DNA of 64,000 nt from Drosophila miranda (Eukaryota; Arthropoda; Insecta; Diptera; Drosophilidae). Of the stretch, positions 21,512-34,296 are shown piece after piece. Under the pieces are notes generated by a model. The model was not told the origin of the DNA and searched no databases. It saw only the letters and a program-made list of their open reading frames with translations. Each line of letters begins with the position of its first letter. Position 1 is the stretch's first letter. The stretch covers positions 19,858,913-19,922,912 of the forward strand of contig NC_046677.1 in NCBI RefSeq assembly GCF_003369915.1, in the 5' to 3' direction. Made by a program: the position numbers and the translations under genes.

Positions 21512-24500
21512 TCTTCTCTGTGGTTTTTTCATCATTTTTTGTTTTGTGGTTGAGCAAAGGCACCACACAGACACATACAGAGAAAAACATAAGAAGGATA
21601 ACTGGAGGAATTTTCATATTTTCTTTCTGGCAGAAAAAAAAGAGAAATGAATTTATGCCCTGCAATTGCCCTTTTTTGTGGCCAGACGCCAGACGATGCG
21701 ATTCAAATAATTTCTCTTTCTTTTTTTTTTTTGGGCTCTGCTTCTTTGGAAAATGCTTCAATTAGAAGTGGCTGCTCAGCCTTTCGTTTCATTTAATTAA
21801 GTCTTCTCCAAAAGAGAAACAAAAATTGCTTTCAAGTGCATGGGGAAGTGCGGAAAAGGAGATTGGATGATCAGATATTACAGGGGTTCTCTGGAGGGAT
21901 ACTATAAATATGAGGCTAGATATTCGTCATTTACTTATTTCATTAAAAATATTAACTTTAATGCGGTTTCTTTAAATATCTTTAAAAATATACAATATTT
22001 TACAACACATCAAAAGTTAAGCTCCTCCTAAAAGCCACTTTACGCATCTCTTTAAAATCTTGTATTCAAATAGAAAAAAAACAAAACTCATTTCTGTAAT
22101 CTCGAAGCAGATCAACATCATCAAAGAGCCTTAGTGCCTCTTCTCCACACTTGTTCCGCGTCATAAATCATGCTCACAAAGCTAATTCCCAAAATGAAAC
22201 AAATCTTACTCCACAAAAAAATGAAAGTATAAATAAAAACACTTAAACATTTTCCAATTTAATGCAGCTTACAATAGCAGACATATGAGAATGGCACATA
22301 AAATGGTTGGAGAGAACGAAATAAAAAGAAGCATAAAAAGATTAGCCGAAAGAAAAATAAGAAATGTGGAAAAAGGGAAAGGTATCATGAGAAGAATAAG
22401 TACTACACTTTAAAAAATTGGAGATCCAAATCAACTGAAGATTGATAAGTAAATTTTATTCATTCCTAGAGATGGTAATAGATCAACACTTAAGTGTTGA
22501 AGTGGATGTTTTAAACTTTTGTTTTTGAACAATTGAAATGTCCTTTTATTTCTTATTTTTCCCGGTGTATGGAGAAAGAAGGAGAGTAAAAGCAGCAGCA
22601 AAAACCAAAGAGAAAACACATAAATAAACACGTTCAATGGCAAATAAAAAATAAATCAAACATTTCACTTGGCGCCGCGCCGCCCCGAATATAAACAACA
22701 ACAAAAATATTGTAGAAATGTTGGAATAATAAAAGTGAAAATGAAAAACAAATAAAAAATGCTGAGCACCTAAGAGGGCGGTGCTCCCTCCCCGCCGTCT
22801 GGTAAAAACTTTTCCCCTTCTTCAGCTTCGCAAACAGTTGCAGCACCAGCCAGCCAGCAGCACCAGAGCCGTCGCAAAAGGAAAGAAGAGAAAAACGAAA
22901 GAGCAAAATGTAAATAGAAATAAAAATGGAGCTTAATTTAAAATGCGACGAAGCGTGGCACACACACACACATACAGATACAGCTACAGTGTCGGCCATA
23001 AACAAGCGCTAATATCAACAAAAACGGAGAGGCTGGTGGAGAAGCGGCAGAAATGGTGGAGATGGGCCGCTGCAGATAAACATAGAGCAAAAAATTTTTG
23101 CGCTCTATGCAAAGCAACTTTCCATCTTCCCTTTTTATGTTTTTTTAATACCCTATCATGGGGGTCATGTCACGATTCTAAAGAGGGGTTGGCCACATAG
23201 AGATTGAAGTATTTACGGTTTGTTCTTTGTTTCTGCAAAACTATTCCTGGGAGCACTACTATAGAAACAATCAATTTAAAGACAAGTATTTGCATGAAAA
23301 ATCTTTTATATATTCCAACTATTCAACGAAATCCTCTTAATTGTATTGCTTTTAGAATTTCCATAATTCTGACCAATGAATCAGAATCAGAGCTAATTAA
23401 AATGGAAAGAAAATACGATAGAATAACATAAAGGAGAGATAACTTCTACCTTCAAGGGTATCTAAAACTTCGACTCCCGCGCACCGAGACCCAATCTCCT
23501 ACCCTCTCTTCCATTATTTTTTTTTTTATTTGTAGACATATTTAGAAATGTGTTTTTTTTTTGTTGGTCGCATTTTTGGGGTAACATGCACACACGCAGA
23601 CACATTCACAGAGAAAAAGGAGGAAGAAGAAATCTAAAACTCGTAACCGCAGGAGAGTAGTACGAGTAGAGCGACGCTGCTCCACTCCCATTCCTGTCCT
23701 AGACAAACTCCATCCCGAGTTTTTTGTGCTGTGTGTGGCAGGCCCCGGTGACGCTTTTTTGATGGGCGCCACAACCACAGCCAGAACCCCGAACCCTGCA
23801 CCCTCCCCTTTAGAACAGTGTTCAAAACAAGGTGTGTCCTTGCACAGTGGTTGGAGAGGGTGCGAACAAGTGGCTCTAATTGAAGTACTGCCTCATTGGC
23901 CTGTTGAGTGAAGTTGGAGATGTTCCGAGGAGTTTATTTTGCCAAGAGAATGGCAAGAATGTTAGTATTTTAAGGAAATTTATACGTTACAAGAATAGAA
24001 ACATCTGTGAGCAAGGCACAAACAAATCCTTCAACTTTATTTTTGTTTATATAAACTTATTTTCCTATTTAACAGTGGTCTACCATAGTTTTGCTTCAAC
24101 AAAACTTTTCCATGAAATAAAAGAAGTCAAAATAGATGATCTTTCTAGCTTTCTTAAACAAATAAAACTCTTTCAAAGAACACTGAAATAAAAAGAATCT
24201 CAAATGTAGTATTTCCCCATTTTCTTTTTTCTAACCTCAACCTTGTCTAGCTTCTATCGGCAGCAGAAAAATCCCATCCAAGCCACAGTGCAGGGTTAAA
24301 AGAGGGTAAGAAGGTGGCTAGAACCAGGAAAGATTGGGCCCAAAGTGTTCAACGCTGCGTTGTAAAGAACTCGCATTTATCTTTATTTTTATGCCACAAA
24401 CACGCCAACAAAAACGCACAGACTTGCGCTCAAAGACAGGGACAGCTAGAGAGTGAGCGAATGAGAGGCAGAGAGCGATGCCGCCTAGCTGTGTTTCTAG

Positions 24501-24656
24501 TGAAAAACGTATGGAGGTTATGGCGGTTGTGTGGAGTCAACTTTAGCACCTACAGCCGCAGAACAGGCACCACCCTAAGGGCAAAGCCAACATTAGCTGG
24601 GGCCATGTTGATGGCGGCAAACGCATACAAATCACAGAGTGAAAGAGGAGGAAGCT

Positions 24657-24718
24657 GTTCCATAGAGAGAAAGAGAGAGAGAGATAGAGAGAGTAAGAGA
24701 GGGAAGAAGAGTGAGAGA
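24657..24718. repeat. GA-rich microsatellite
   Basis: Imperfect (ga)n/(gaaa)n tract with several GAGAG matches, lying in the gene-free region. It could bind GAGA factor or simply be a microsatellite. Confidence 0.6.
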
Positions 24719-25272
24719 GTTCCATAAGGAGGCTGGAGGTCGTGGGGCTGTGGGCTTAATCTCTACAATCTTCTAGTTTTTGCTATGTAAAGTGAAGCGC
24801 TTAAGGCCACCGCTGCCTCCACCTCCACCTCTACCTCTTCGTGGGGGTGACAACATCCTCCAAGTCTCACACAGATAAACACAAACATAGATACTCACGC
24901 ACACAGAAACCCACCCACTCACGCATACATGCAATGCCCATACCATCAGATAGGAAAATCGAAGCTCTTGTGCGGCACTTGCGGCGCTGGCTTAGACCGA
25001 AGAGGTGGCAGATGAAGTGGCCAAAGCAACACCAGAACCAGAACCAGAACAAGAACAAGAAGTTAAGTAAAGTTCAAGTGCTGAAAGCCTGATAGAGTGG
25101 GTAATACAGAGAAGAGTATACGGGCAGCGGATGGTATGGCTATAGCGGCTTCAATGTAGTTTTCAAAAGCGAAATCACGTACAAACTCCCGAAGCGAACT
25201 CCCCCTCGAGATGGCGCTTCCTCTGTTAGTTTTCACCACTGGTTTAATTTCAAATTATTTGTTTGGGTTCAC

Positions 25273-25340
25273 CTTTTAGTACAGTGGTGGCCTTGGCTTG
25301 GCTCCTTGTTTGCACTTTTTCGGCACTGTTTTTCTGTTTA
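25273..25340 (-). other. Possible distal 5' UTR exon (minus strand)
   Basis: The minus-strand sequence contains cagtgccgaaaaagtgcaaa and continues to a donor-like aaaag|gtgaac ending at 25273. Purine-rich agtgc repeats of this sort are common in fly 5' leaders, and the strand matches the wry-like gene. There is no initiator or TATA that I can defend. Confidence 0.2.
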
Positions 25341-26566
25341 TTTTTGTTTTGTTAATTTCACTTTGTCGGTATTTTGTTTATTTTTCATGAATTTTACTGT
25401 GTTTGCATTGCAAAGCAAAGAATTTTTTTATAGCATTTGCTGGGGGTAATTATCTTTTGGGGTGGGCAGAAAATGTAGGTGGTAAGACTCCCAAAGGTAG
25501 AGTCGATGTAGCCCTGGGCGAATCTTTCTGGTTATAAAGTTCTAAGGGATGGTCATTTTTAAGTTTGGATACGCTAAACTTGGATTTGAAGACTACTCAT
25601 TCCTGAGGTAATGGATTGAATAATAAGTGTAATGCCGCCTAATGCCGTTTAAGTCTAAGAAAAATTACGATGTTTAGTCTAATCTCTTCTGAATATATAA
25701 GAATTAAGTCTTTATACAAGACTATTTATTTTTAAATCATTTACACATTTTAAAATTCTTCTATCTTATGCATATTCTTTCACTAATTTTAAATTTTAAT
25801 ATATATAAGTTTCCTTCTAAAGAATTATATGCTTTTATGAGGCCCATTTATGATAAATATTTGATTTTATTTTTTCTACGAAAGTGTCCTAAATACCCGA
25901 TAAACTGGCAATAAAAATGGCCAAAAGTTACAAAAACTGGTATAGTCTATTTGATGCATATATTTTTTCCAAATCATTTTGTTATGATGGAAATTGAATT
26001 TCCACACTTCAATGAAATATGTAATTGTATGAAGTGGTTGTTGAATATTTGATTTGACTATTTATTTGATGGTTTATTCATCTGGAAAAGTAAGTCAAAA
26101 TATTGTTGCTTGCTTCTTTTCAATTAAACTACAAAATGTTGCTATCCTTCCACAACTTTGTTCAATTTAATTTTAGTCAAACACTTTTAAAACTAATTTC
26201 CATGCACACACTTGTATTTTCTCGAAATTTGTTCGCACTTGGCCAATTATATTTGGCGTAAGGACGAGTATAACTAAGCCAAAACTCTTTAGCAGAATCA
26301 TGATGATTCAGTAAGTCAGCCGTAAACTCACTTTAATTAGTTTCCAAACAATGTAAACAGTTTTGGGGAAGTCCTAGACTCCGCCGCGACGCGCCTCACA
26401 GAAGGAAAGAGAGCTGTGAATGCGTTGCGATGGCTAGAGATTGCCTCTGGCTCCGGTTTCAGACTCGCGACCAACCGTAACGCTTCAAAGTTGCTCCGCT
26501 ACTGGACCAATCCTATATGAGCACATGGCTGCGGACTGTGCTCAGATAAAAGAGCCCGAGCTTTCC

Positions 26567-26602
26567 TATAAAATATCTGAAGGAGAGACAGGAGTTTCAT
26601 CT
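26567..26602 (+). promoter_or_regulatory. Candidate TATA/initiator core promoter
   Basis: TATAAAA at 26567-26573 is followed 32 bases later by an initiator-like ttTCATCT (A at 26599). It lies in a GC-rich, CpG-containing island (about 26360-26610) inside AT-rich DNA, just upstream of a GAGA tract. No clear coding exon follows, so any product is unknown. Confidence 0.3.
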
Positions 26603-26642
26603 CAGACAATGATTCTCTCTCAACATGCGCACACAGCATCCC

Positions 26643-26671
26643 GAAGAGAGAGAGTGAGAGAGAGAGAGAAA
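26643..26671. repeat. GAGA tract next to the promoter-like island
   Basis: (ga)n with one interruption. Several GAGAG matches lie immediately downstream of the TATA-like site. Confidence 0.6.
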
Positions 26672-29600
26672 TGTTTTGAGTTTTAATGCGAAAGGGAAGT
26701 TTTCGTTCAGGCGGAAAAGGTTCTGCCAGAAATTACCCAAAACATTGCAACCAGAAACAGCTGTGGAGAACAGCTGTGAGCCTTGTTTGAGTATGGTTAG
26801 GGACCAAAAGGAAAGCTCTCATAACTTGTGGAGCGCTCTTGCGATGACAGTACGAGTACGAGAACGAGTACAAGTATATTTTATATATTTTTCCCTTTTG
26901 CCGGTCGCTCTTTCTGTCTGTTTGATGTTGCGGTTGCTTTGGTCCGGGGTACGAGCCCCCATCATCATCATCAGCATCATCATCCTCTTCCTCTCGTGTC
27001 GGCTGTGACGCACTCTTGAAACAGAAATGCTTTTCATTATGCGCCCTAATGTCTATGGCCTTTATGTCTAATGCGTGCATAAGGACTCCACTCTTGGCCC
27101 TGTTCTGACTTGGCGCTCTCTTTGCATTCAGTCAGTCTGTCTCTCAGTGTGTGTTTTTCATGACGGCGCACACATTATGGGGATTCACTTGGTTTATTTG
27201 TATTATTCTTGGCGCTGGATTATTTTTATCATCGCTCATGCATGTAATTTATTATAATGATTTACACATTAAGTATCATTAAGCCGAGTGCTCGTTTCAG
27301 CGAAAAGGGGGATAAATTGCAACTAATTGTGCACAATGCGGCGTATGCGTGATATATGTGAAACTTTAATGAGAAATGCGCAAATATTTGCGCACACTAA
27401 CAAAAATTCCACTCCCACAATCCATCCTACACAGATATTAATAATCTGGCATCGGAATGAGAATTTCACGCGATTTCTCCCGGCGGCATCTTAATGAGCA
27501 ACTTTTCTGCGTGGGTTGTGGGTTTTTGGGTGGAAAATGATTGCGGAACCTCATCATGCAAAACGTGCCACACCGAAACTTTTCGACAGCGCGTTGCGTT
27601 GCTCATCAATTCGAACTAAGAAAACTTCGACTTTGTGTATGATATTTATGGCAGCTCCTGCTCTTCCGTGGAGTTCATTAATTTTTGGGGGCTTCGCTTC
27701 ATCCGCAATTATTCAGCCAGCTTACATTTTCCTCCATCTGCCGGATGAAAGTGTTCCTCGGCAGTTAGACAGACAGACACACAATCTGCCAGACAGAGCC
27801 AGAGATATTGATTTAATGCTTTGCAAGATACGAGTAAGTATTGGGTATGGAATAAACGAGCTTATGTGATTGAGTTTTGGTTAAATGGGATAATCGACTT
27901 AAACCTCAGAGTTCCCCTATCAAAAAGAAGCTGCCATAACTTTAATCCTCTCCCCTGTCATTTCTCATTGTGAGAGATGTGAGCTTAAAGGCAATGTCCC
28001 CCCATCAAAGTCAAGAGCCTCTCTACAACCTCCTAAATGCTGACATATGCATTTCCCCATCAGGAAATATGCATTAAAAATAACCCAGGCCTGCGATATT
28101 TCCTTTCTATCTCAAATTTAGCACACAATGTTGGCCAACTTTCGATTTTTGTGTGGGAGCAGAGGCGGTTACACAACAAATTGGCACCAGACTTTATTGC
28201 CCCAGTTTTTTTGGTTCTTTTTATTTATTTTTCTCGAATTTTTCTCCTAGCGGTTTTCATTTTTTTGCGCCTGGCGCCGCCTGCACCTTGACACTTTTGC
28301 AATTGTCGCATGGAAATATTTTTTTCTGCCACTGTTATTCTTGCTCAATTTGTTTGTGTCCTATATAGCCTCCTATAGTGTTTGTGTTTTTGTAGATTTT
28401 ACATATATGTTTTTATCCTTTTATTTTTCTGTAGTTTTTTATTTAGGGTTACTGCTGCAAAATATATCAGCATCACCGAAAAAAGTAGGAGGGTACGTCA
28501 GATGGACCAAAACTATGTGGGAGCCATTCCAGTTGTGGTGTTTTTTTGTTTCTTTTACTGCTCTTTCTTTTCAATGAATAAATCATGGCGTACTGTGGGG
28601 AATAGTTGGGGTACAAAAGGGGGAGATTGAATGGACTTTACTGTTAATGTTTGAGACCATTTTAGACGATTTTTCGGTAGTCGTTGATGGTTGAAAAAGG
28701 AGACAACAACCAAAGGCAAAGGGAATATACATCTTTATGTAAATTTTGAAGAGACAATTTTAGAGGTATACTGAAAAAAGTTAAAGGGAGATTGTTTCAT
28801 ATTGTTTCAAATTCAAGAGAAAGAAATCATTTCTAGGAAAAATATATTTCACGAAATTCCTGGAGGCTGAAGTTCAACCCATCTTAAATTGTCAACTCCT
28901 GTTTTAGCATTTTTCTCATTTTCCCTATTTTTCTGGCCCCATTAGTGGGGATATTCCGCCCAAACACCAAACACAGCTTGGAGCCAAAATTAAACTAAGC
29001 AAATCTGCTGGCAATTTAATCCTTTTGAAATTTGCTTTAATTAACTCGAATAATAAGCAGCATCCGCACTGCCTCCCACCATAGACCCTGCCTCTTTTTT
29101 ATGCTGTTTGTGGGCTTATGAGCTTTGGCACTTTGTGGTTGAAAGTTTGGTTTTTTGTGCTCCTTTTTGGCAGTCGGATTTCCGACATTTGCCAAAGCAA
29201 ATTTCAGCAGAGCAGGACTAATAAGCCAAACAAGAGACAGCGCGGGGCCAAAGAGAATGTGGGAGCAACAGAAAGAGAGAGCGGGAGGGATAGAGGGTGA
29301 TGGAAGGGGGAGAGAGTGGTTAAGGGGAGCTGCGTACAGACAAAGTTAATACGAGACAGCTGCCCCCGCAGTTTGTGGGCAATTGAAAAGTTTATTAATA
29401 ACCAGCATCAGCGGCAGCAGCAGTAGCGGTGGCATGCAGCACGCGGCGTAACTTTAAAGAGATTTCCGTTTTTTTTTTTGTATTTATAAGTATGATTTTT
29501 ATTTTTAATTAAAAGTAGTCATGGCAGGGAGGAATGCAGAAGGAAATGTAATTATATTTGAACAGCATGTGAAATATGTTTTAATTTAATAAATTAAAAT

Positions 29601-30475
29601 AAGCAGAAACAAGCCCACAGAACAAAAAAAGGAAACGCAAAGGAAGCAGCGAGGCGCAAACCGAGTGCCCAAAGCAATTTGAGCCAGCGTCACACGCGGC
29701 GTATGCGTAATGTGCTCGCAACAAAATCAACGTTATGCAAATTTTAATGCGAGCATAAGGCGGAAACGAAAACGCGCCACGCTTCTCAGTTTTCTCTTGG
29801 TTCTTGTCGAGGCCAGGCAAGGGTATCCATGGCATGCTGGAATAGAAGAAAAGATAATTGAAGACAATAACAGGGGGTGGGATTATTAGACAAATTAAAA
29901 CTTTAAATATTGCAAAACATACATACATTTTTCATATGAATGTTGGATTTATTAATGCATTTATGCGTTTTTAATATTATCTATAATGAAAGTTGGGCAT
30001 AAATTTCCCTTGGCTTTCTGTCTTTCTATACTATTTAATAAAATATTTCATCGCAGCATACATAATAAAAAGCATTGCCTACTTTTAAGGACAATCCAAG
30101 CTGACGACACAAATATGGAATATTACGAACATATCGAAGAACTGTTCATGTAAACATTATCCTTTGAATATCTTTCAGCACAAGCGAGTCCAATCCATTG
30201 TCTCTCGAGAATGCATGAAAACTGAAGCTCTTGCTGAGGAACAATACACTCATATGTAAATTCATTAAATAACCCAACGACAAGCCCAATTTAAATTTCA
30301 GATATATAACGAGCAGAGGGTACCAACTATAGCCAACCCAAATCAGCTTCAGTATTTCTTACTGCCATTTGCCCTGCAGTCCTATTTACATATGTATATG
30401 TATACATACATATATGCCAGAGCACTCTCGTGGCGCGAAATTACATTTTTGTACACACACACACACATATATACA

Positions 30476-30517
30476 CGGAGAGAAAGAGAGAGAGAGGGAG
30501 AGGAAGAGAGGGGGGAA
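30476..30517. repeat. GA-rich microsatellite
   Basis: Tract of gaga/ggag units following a ca/ta dinucleotide run (30450-30475), about 550 bases upstream of the MAPR-like gene. Confidence 0.6.
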
Positions 30518-30963
30518 AAATTGTAATGAGCTTATTAAGTCATATTAAAGTCCAAGTACAACCAATTTGATAAAAACAGTAACTGACAGGGCACACAGCC
30601 GACGACAAACACATGAAAGTGTTTTTTAAGACCAATTTTTATGATCGCATTTGGCATTAATGTTAATAGCAAATGGCGCAGACCCAGCTACAACCTATAT
30701 GAACATGCATATGTATATATGTATATGACTATATAATAAATGAGCTTGGCAGCAGGTGGCTTAACAGTTGTTGGATGTACATTTGGGGAGTGGCTCAGTT
30801 GCTGGCAAAAATTTCTGGCTTGATTAACATTTGTTTTTTGCTGCTCAGAGCAGTAAATCATTTTTAACTGATCTTAATTGAGCATGATCTATGATGCACT
30901 TAAAATTTTAATATAATGCGGGTATCAGTAAATTATTTGAAACATTAATCCTGGATCTATACT

Positions 30964-30969
30964 TCAGTT
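30964..30969 (+). promoter_or_regulatory. Possible initiator of the MAPR-like gene
   Basis: TCAGTT, a match to the fly initiator TCA(G/T)T(C/T), lies about 100 bases before the start codon at 31065. No TATA box is evident. Confidence 0.3.
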
Positions 30970-31064
30970 GGAAGTATTTTGTTTAGTCGACTGTAACAGT
31001 CTCAACGTGACAGACGACCTTAATAATAAACAAAAATATTATTTTACGAATATATATTTTCGAA

Positions 31065-31717
31065 ATGTCTTACAGCACAGCCATATCGATGGCACAGAGC
31101 CTGATCTCCAACATGCAGCAGGTGGGACAGGTCCACTGGGCAAGTAAGTAAACATCAATTAATAGTATAATTCCATTTCCAACTAAGCTTCCGAAACTGC
31201 AGACGCTGCATCCCGTGTGATCAACCCGATCTTTAAGAGCACCACTGGAAAGATGTTGATTTCCTTCGTCCTCGGTTACTATGCCAGCAAAAGCATCTCA
31301 AAGATTTGGAAAAAGCCAGCTGATGAGGAAGAACCGGACGTTTTCCGTGAGCCTTTAAAGCTCACCTTGCAACAGCTTTCCACATTTAATGGACAAGATA
31401 ATAAGCCAACATACACGGCTTTCAATGGCAAGATATACGATCTGACATCGTGCATAATAAGCCAGGATGATGAGATTTTTCGTCTCATAGCTGGTTGCGA
31501 TGCTGGTCCAGTTCTTCAAAAGACATACAAAGGCATGGGCATCAGCACTTTCGACCCCATGCGCCGTTGGGAGATGATGATGGAGTCCGAATGCACTATT
31601 GTCGGTTACTTGATTGAACATTATGACTTTGAAGGTCTGCACTCACATCAGACTGACGAAGATGGGGAAGATGGGTCGACTGTTGTGGACTTGTCGGAGC
31701 AACTTGGCGAATTTTGA
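31065..31717 (+). CDS. MAPR/PGRMC-like cytochrome-b5-fold membrane protein, divergent
   Basis: Exon 1 is 31065-31143 and exon 2 is 31203-31717, separated by a 59-bp intron (gtaagt...ctgcag). The split codon becomes AAC, and 197 residues result. The N-terminus starts MSYSTAISMAQSLISNMQQ. A hydrophobic anchor is at ~43-62 (KMLISFVLGYYASKSISKIW). A cytochrome-b5-like MAPR domain runs ~75-171: LTLQQLSTFNG, AFNGKIYDLTS, LIAGCDAG and a WEMMMES...VGYL end, as in PGRMC1. The acidic tail contains DEDGEDGS. MAPR proteins bind heme through a tyrosine in the FYGPxGPYxxFAG region. Here that region reads SQDDEIFRLIAG with no Tyr, so heme binding may be lost. Fly relatives include MSBP and the spermatid-expressed t-cup, but I cannot assign orthology. 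Confidence 0.85.
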
Positions 31718-31743
31718 TTATATTTTGATGCCATTTTGATCTG

Positions 31744-31749
31744 AATAAA
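31744..31749 (+). terminator. Poly(A) signal of the MAPR-like gene
   Basis: AATAAA begins 27 bases after the last base of the stop codon, giving a very short 3' UTR. This fits a compact transcript. Confidence 0.7.
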
Positions 31750-31765
31750 ATGTTCTTTAGTTACG

Positions 31766-34296
31766 TTGAGGAATAAGAACTATTTCAATACTTTGGAAAT
31801 TAGCGAGAATAATGTTTAAAATTGAACAAAGTTCATTGGCTCAGCTCTAATTAATTTTTGACCCCCGTTTCTCTTAACGTTTCACCGAATCTTTGGCATC
31901 TGCCCGAAAAGTTAGTTCTTTTTTTTATCCTCCGCTTTGACAACGAAATATCGACTACAGCAAATGTCGATAACAACAAATTTGCTGTCGTGTTTTCCTT
32001 TTTTCCACTTAAATTGTACCTTCCTGCCGTTGGCTCAATTTTCCCTTCCTGCCGTGCCGTTGCCTCAATTTTACTTCTCGGCCCGGCCGCCGCATCAAAC
32101 TGTTGACTTTGTCAAGTTGTCGCCGTATTTCGCAGGCTTTGGCTTTTTCTTGTATTTCTTTGTGTGTGTGTCTCTGCGTGTGGGAAAAACTTTGTGCCAA
32201 ACACGCAATTGACTGAAATTGAATTGAAAGAGGCGAAGGCTAACAGAGAGATGAGCACAGGTGTCGGGGTTTAGTACTGTAGAGAGGGGTATAACACTAA
32301 GTGTGACTGCAAAAAGGAAAAAGAAAATGCCATCAGGTGCTACACAGCTAATAAAATCAAAATTACTTTTGCCTTTGCTAAAAAGTTTAGCAGTCTACGT
32401 GCTTAAGGAATTTAAAAAAGTTGTCCAAAAAATTGTTAAGCACACACTTCAAAATCAGCCAAATGTGCAAAGGCAACACACACTCACACTCGTTCAGAAG
32501 TGCCAAGCAGAACATTCCTGCCATGGTGCTATGGTTGGGGTAAAGTGTTATTTGATGTGTTGAATTTGATCAAGCGAAAAGGTGACAAGAAGGCCCAAAA
32601 GTCAACAGCCACAAAAGGAAAGAGAGTCAGGGCAAAGGATAATACGTGGGCAGTCGAAATGAAAGAGTGTGTGTGTATGAAAGAGGGGAGTGGAGTGGTT
32701 GATTTGAGGCAGCACTCGGTTCGCTCGCGTAATATATGTTAGATAGATCTCACATTGAATTCAATCTTCTAGTGAAGAAGTGAAGTGTCACCACTTGGGG
32801 ACATTTGGATTTACCGGAAACTTATAAGCTTTAGGCTCTTTATTTCCCTTGGTACACAGTTGATCTTTCTTTTAATCCTTTCCAGTTACGAAGCCTACAA
32901 AAGAGTTTCAAATGGAATGTTTTGATTACAAATCTTTTTATTAAATCATCCTCTAAACTCTTTTCTCTCTTGCACTATTAACTATAGAATATCTCAAAAG
33001 CATCCTCCTGAAGTGGGAGATTCTCTATTTTTCTCTGAGCCACGCCCCATGACTTTGCCATTTATGGCTTTCTATAATTTTGGCCAAAGAAGAAATTTAT
33101 TACCATCTGGTTGTCATGTGCAAACGATGCTGCTGCCTGTGCCTCCGCCTCCTCCTCCTCTTCCCCCGCCGCCTCTCTATGCGTCTCGTTCATTCATTTT
33201 AATGTTTTACGTGACCCATTCGAAATCGAATCGAATGACTCATTAAATGCAGAGCAAACCGAAACAGGGAAGGGGCGCCCCGATGCCACACGAGATGCCA
33301 CTGTGTGCGAGGTGAAAGGCAATTAACCATAAGAGCTTATGCCATGGAACGTGCCTAATTGCCAGAAAACTGTACTCGAATCTGGTTTCTGTTCTACACT
33401 TAGTCAAATGGTTTTGTTGTGCCTCTATTTAATTATTTGAGGATGTGTGTGGCAAACAATTAGTTTTCCAATTTGAAACTAAAATGTTTGCAAACAGCTC
33501 AAATAAAATTCCTTCCCATCTGCAGTCTCTGCCAAATAGTGGATTCAGTGGAATGCCGTTTCTTTGTAGCAAAAGTTTGCACTGCTCTTTGCCAGGCGCT
33601 GCTGGCCAAAGTTAATTTAATTAGTTTTCATTTATCTAGAGTACACGCTTCATTACATAATTTAACAATTCATTGGATTGAGCCAAGTGCTGTGGTAATT
33701 GAAAATCGAGTCACGCTTAAGACCTCCCAATCCCACTTCTCACTCTAAGCCACTTCAATTCAAGCATATCAAGCTGGTCCAACTCCCCTGTCCTTAATTT
33801 CGTAGTCTGGTTATGCACTTTCAAAATGGGTACAATGAATGGGACCACAAATAGCCACTAGAATCCAAAGAACGGATACTATATGGGATTCCCTATCTCT
33901 CTTTTTCTGCTGAACTTTAATTTTTCTTCATAGGTCATGGACTTGGTCGTATTGTTGTCGTAGGATCAATGCATCTGTTAGGGTATCTGCAGTTTCGGCA
34001 ATTGAAGCTTACCTTTTCTTCATGGTTTTTATGTTCACTTTGTTATTATTGCCGCCAGACAATTGCTAATGGTCGCTGTAATTATCATTAAATGCTGCGC
34101 TTTCTTTTTTATTCCATTTTCTCTCTCTCTCTCTATTTACTTTTAAGCTCCATCCGTGTCTTCTCTTTTGTGTCCCTCCGAGGGCCACAATGGCCATGGG
34201 ATAACAGCTGCTGGCTACATTTTAATGTGTTTGTAAAAGGATTAAACTGCACTTGGCTCCCTTAATTTGATTGCATTCAAGACTTATTTGCCATTC
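31766..34296. other. Intergenic DNA without recognised genes
   Basis: It contains a cct/cgc-rich low-complexity patch (33135-33180), CT runs near 34120-34135 and AT-rich sequence. ORFs are short, start from non-ATG codons or have random composition. Confidence 0.6.

Larger units (their letters stand above)
18543..31064. other. 12.5-kb non-coding stretch, probable 5' intron/intergenic DNA
   Basis: No exon with domain content is visible on either strand. It holds CA, CT and GA microsatellites, several AT-rich blocks (18.9-20.7, 25.6-26.3 kb), a GC-rich island at about 26.36-26.62 kb and a possible minus-strand 5' UTR exon near 25.27-25.34 kb. If the wry-like transcript starts upstream of 18543, part of this is its first intron. 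Confidence 0.55.

Noticed and set aside
24314..24727. 137-codon + ORF
   Set aside because: The C-terminal third is a translated GA microsatellite and the remainder has no features.
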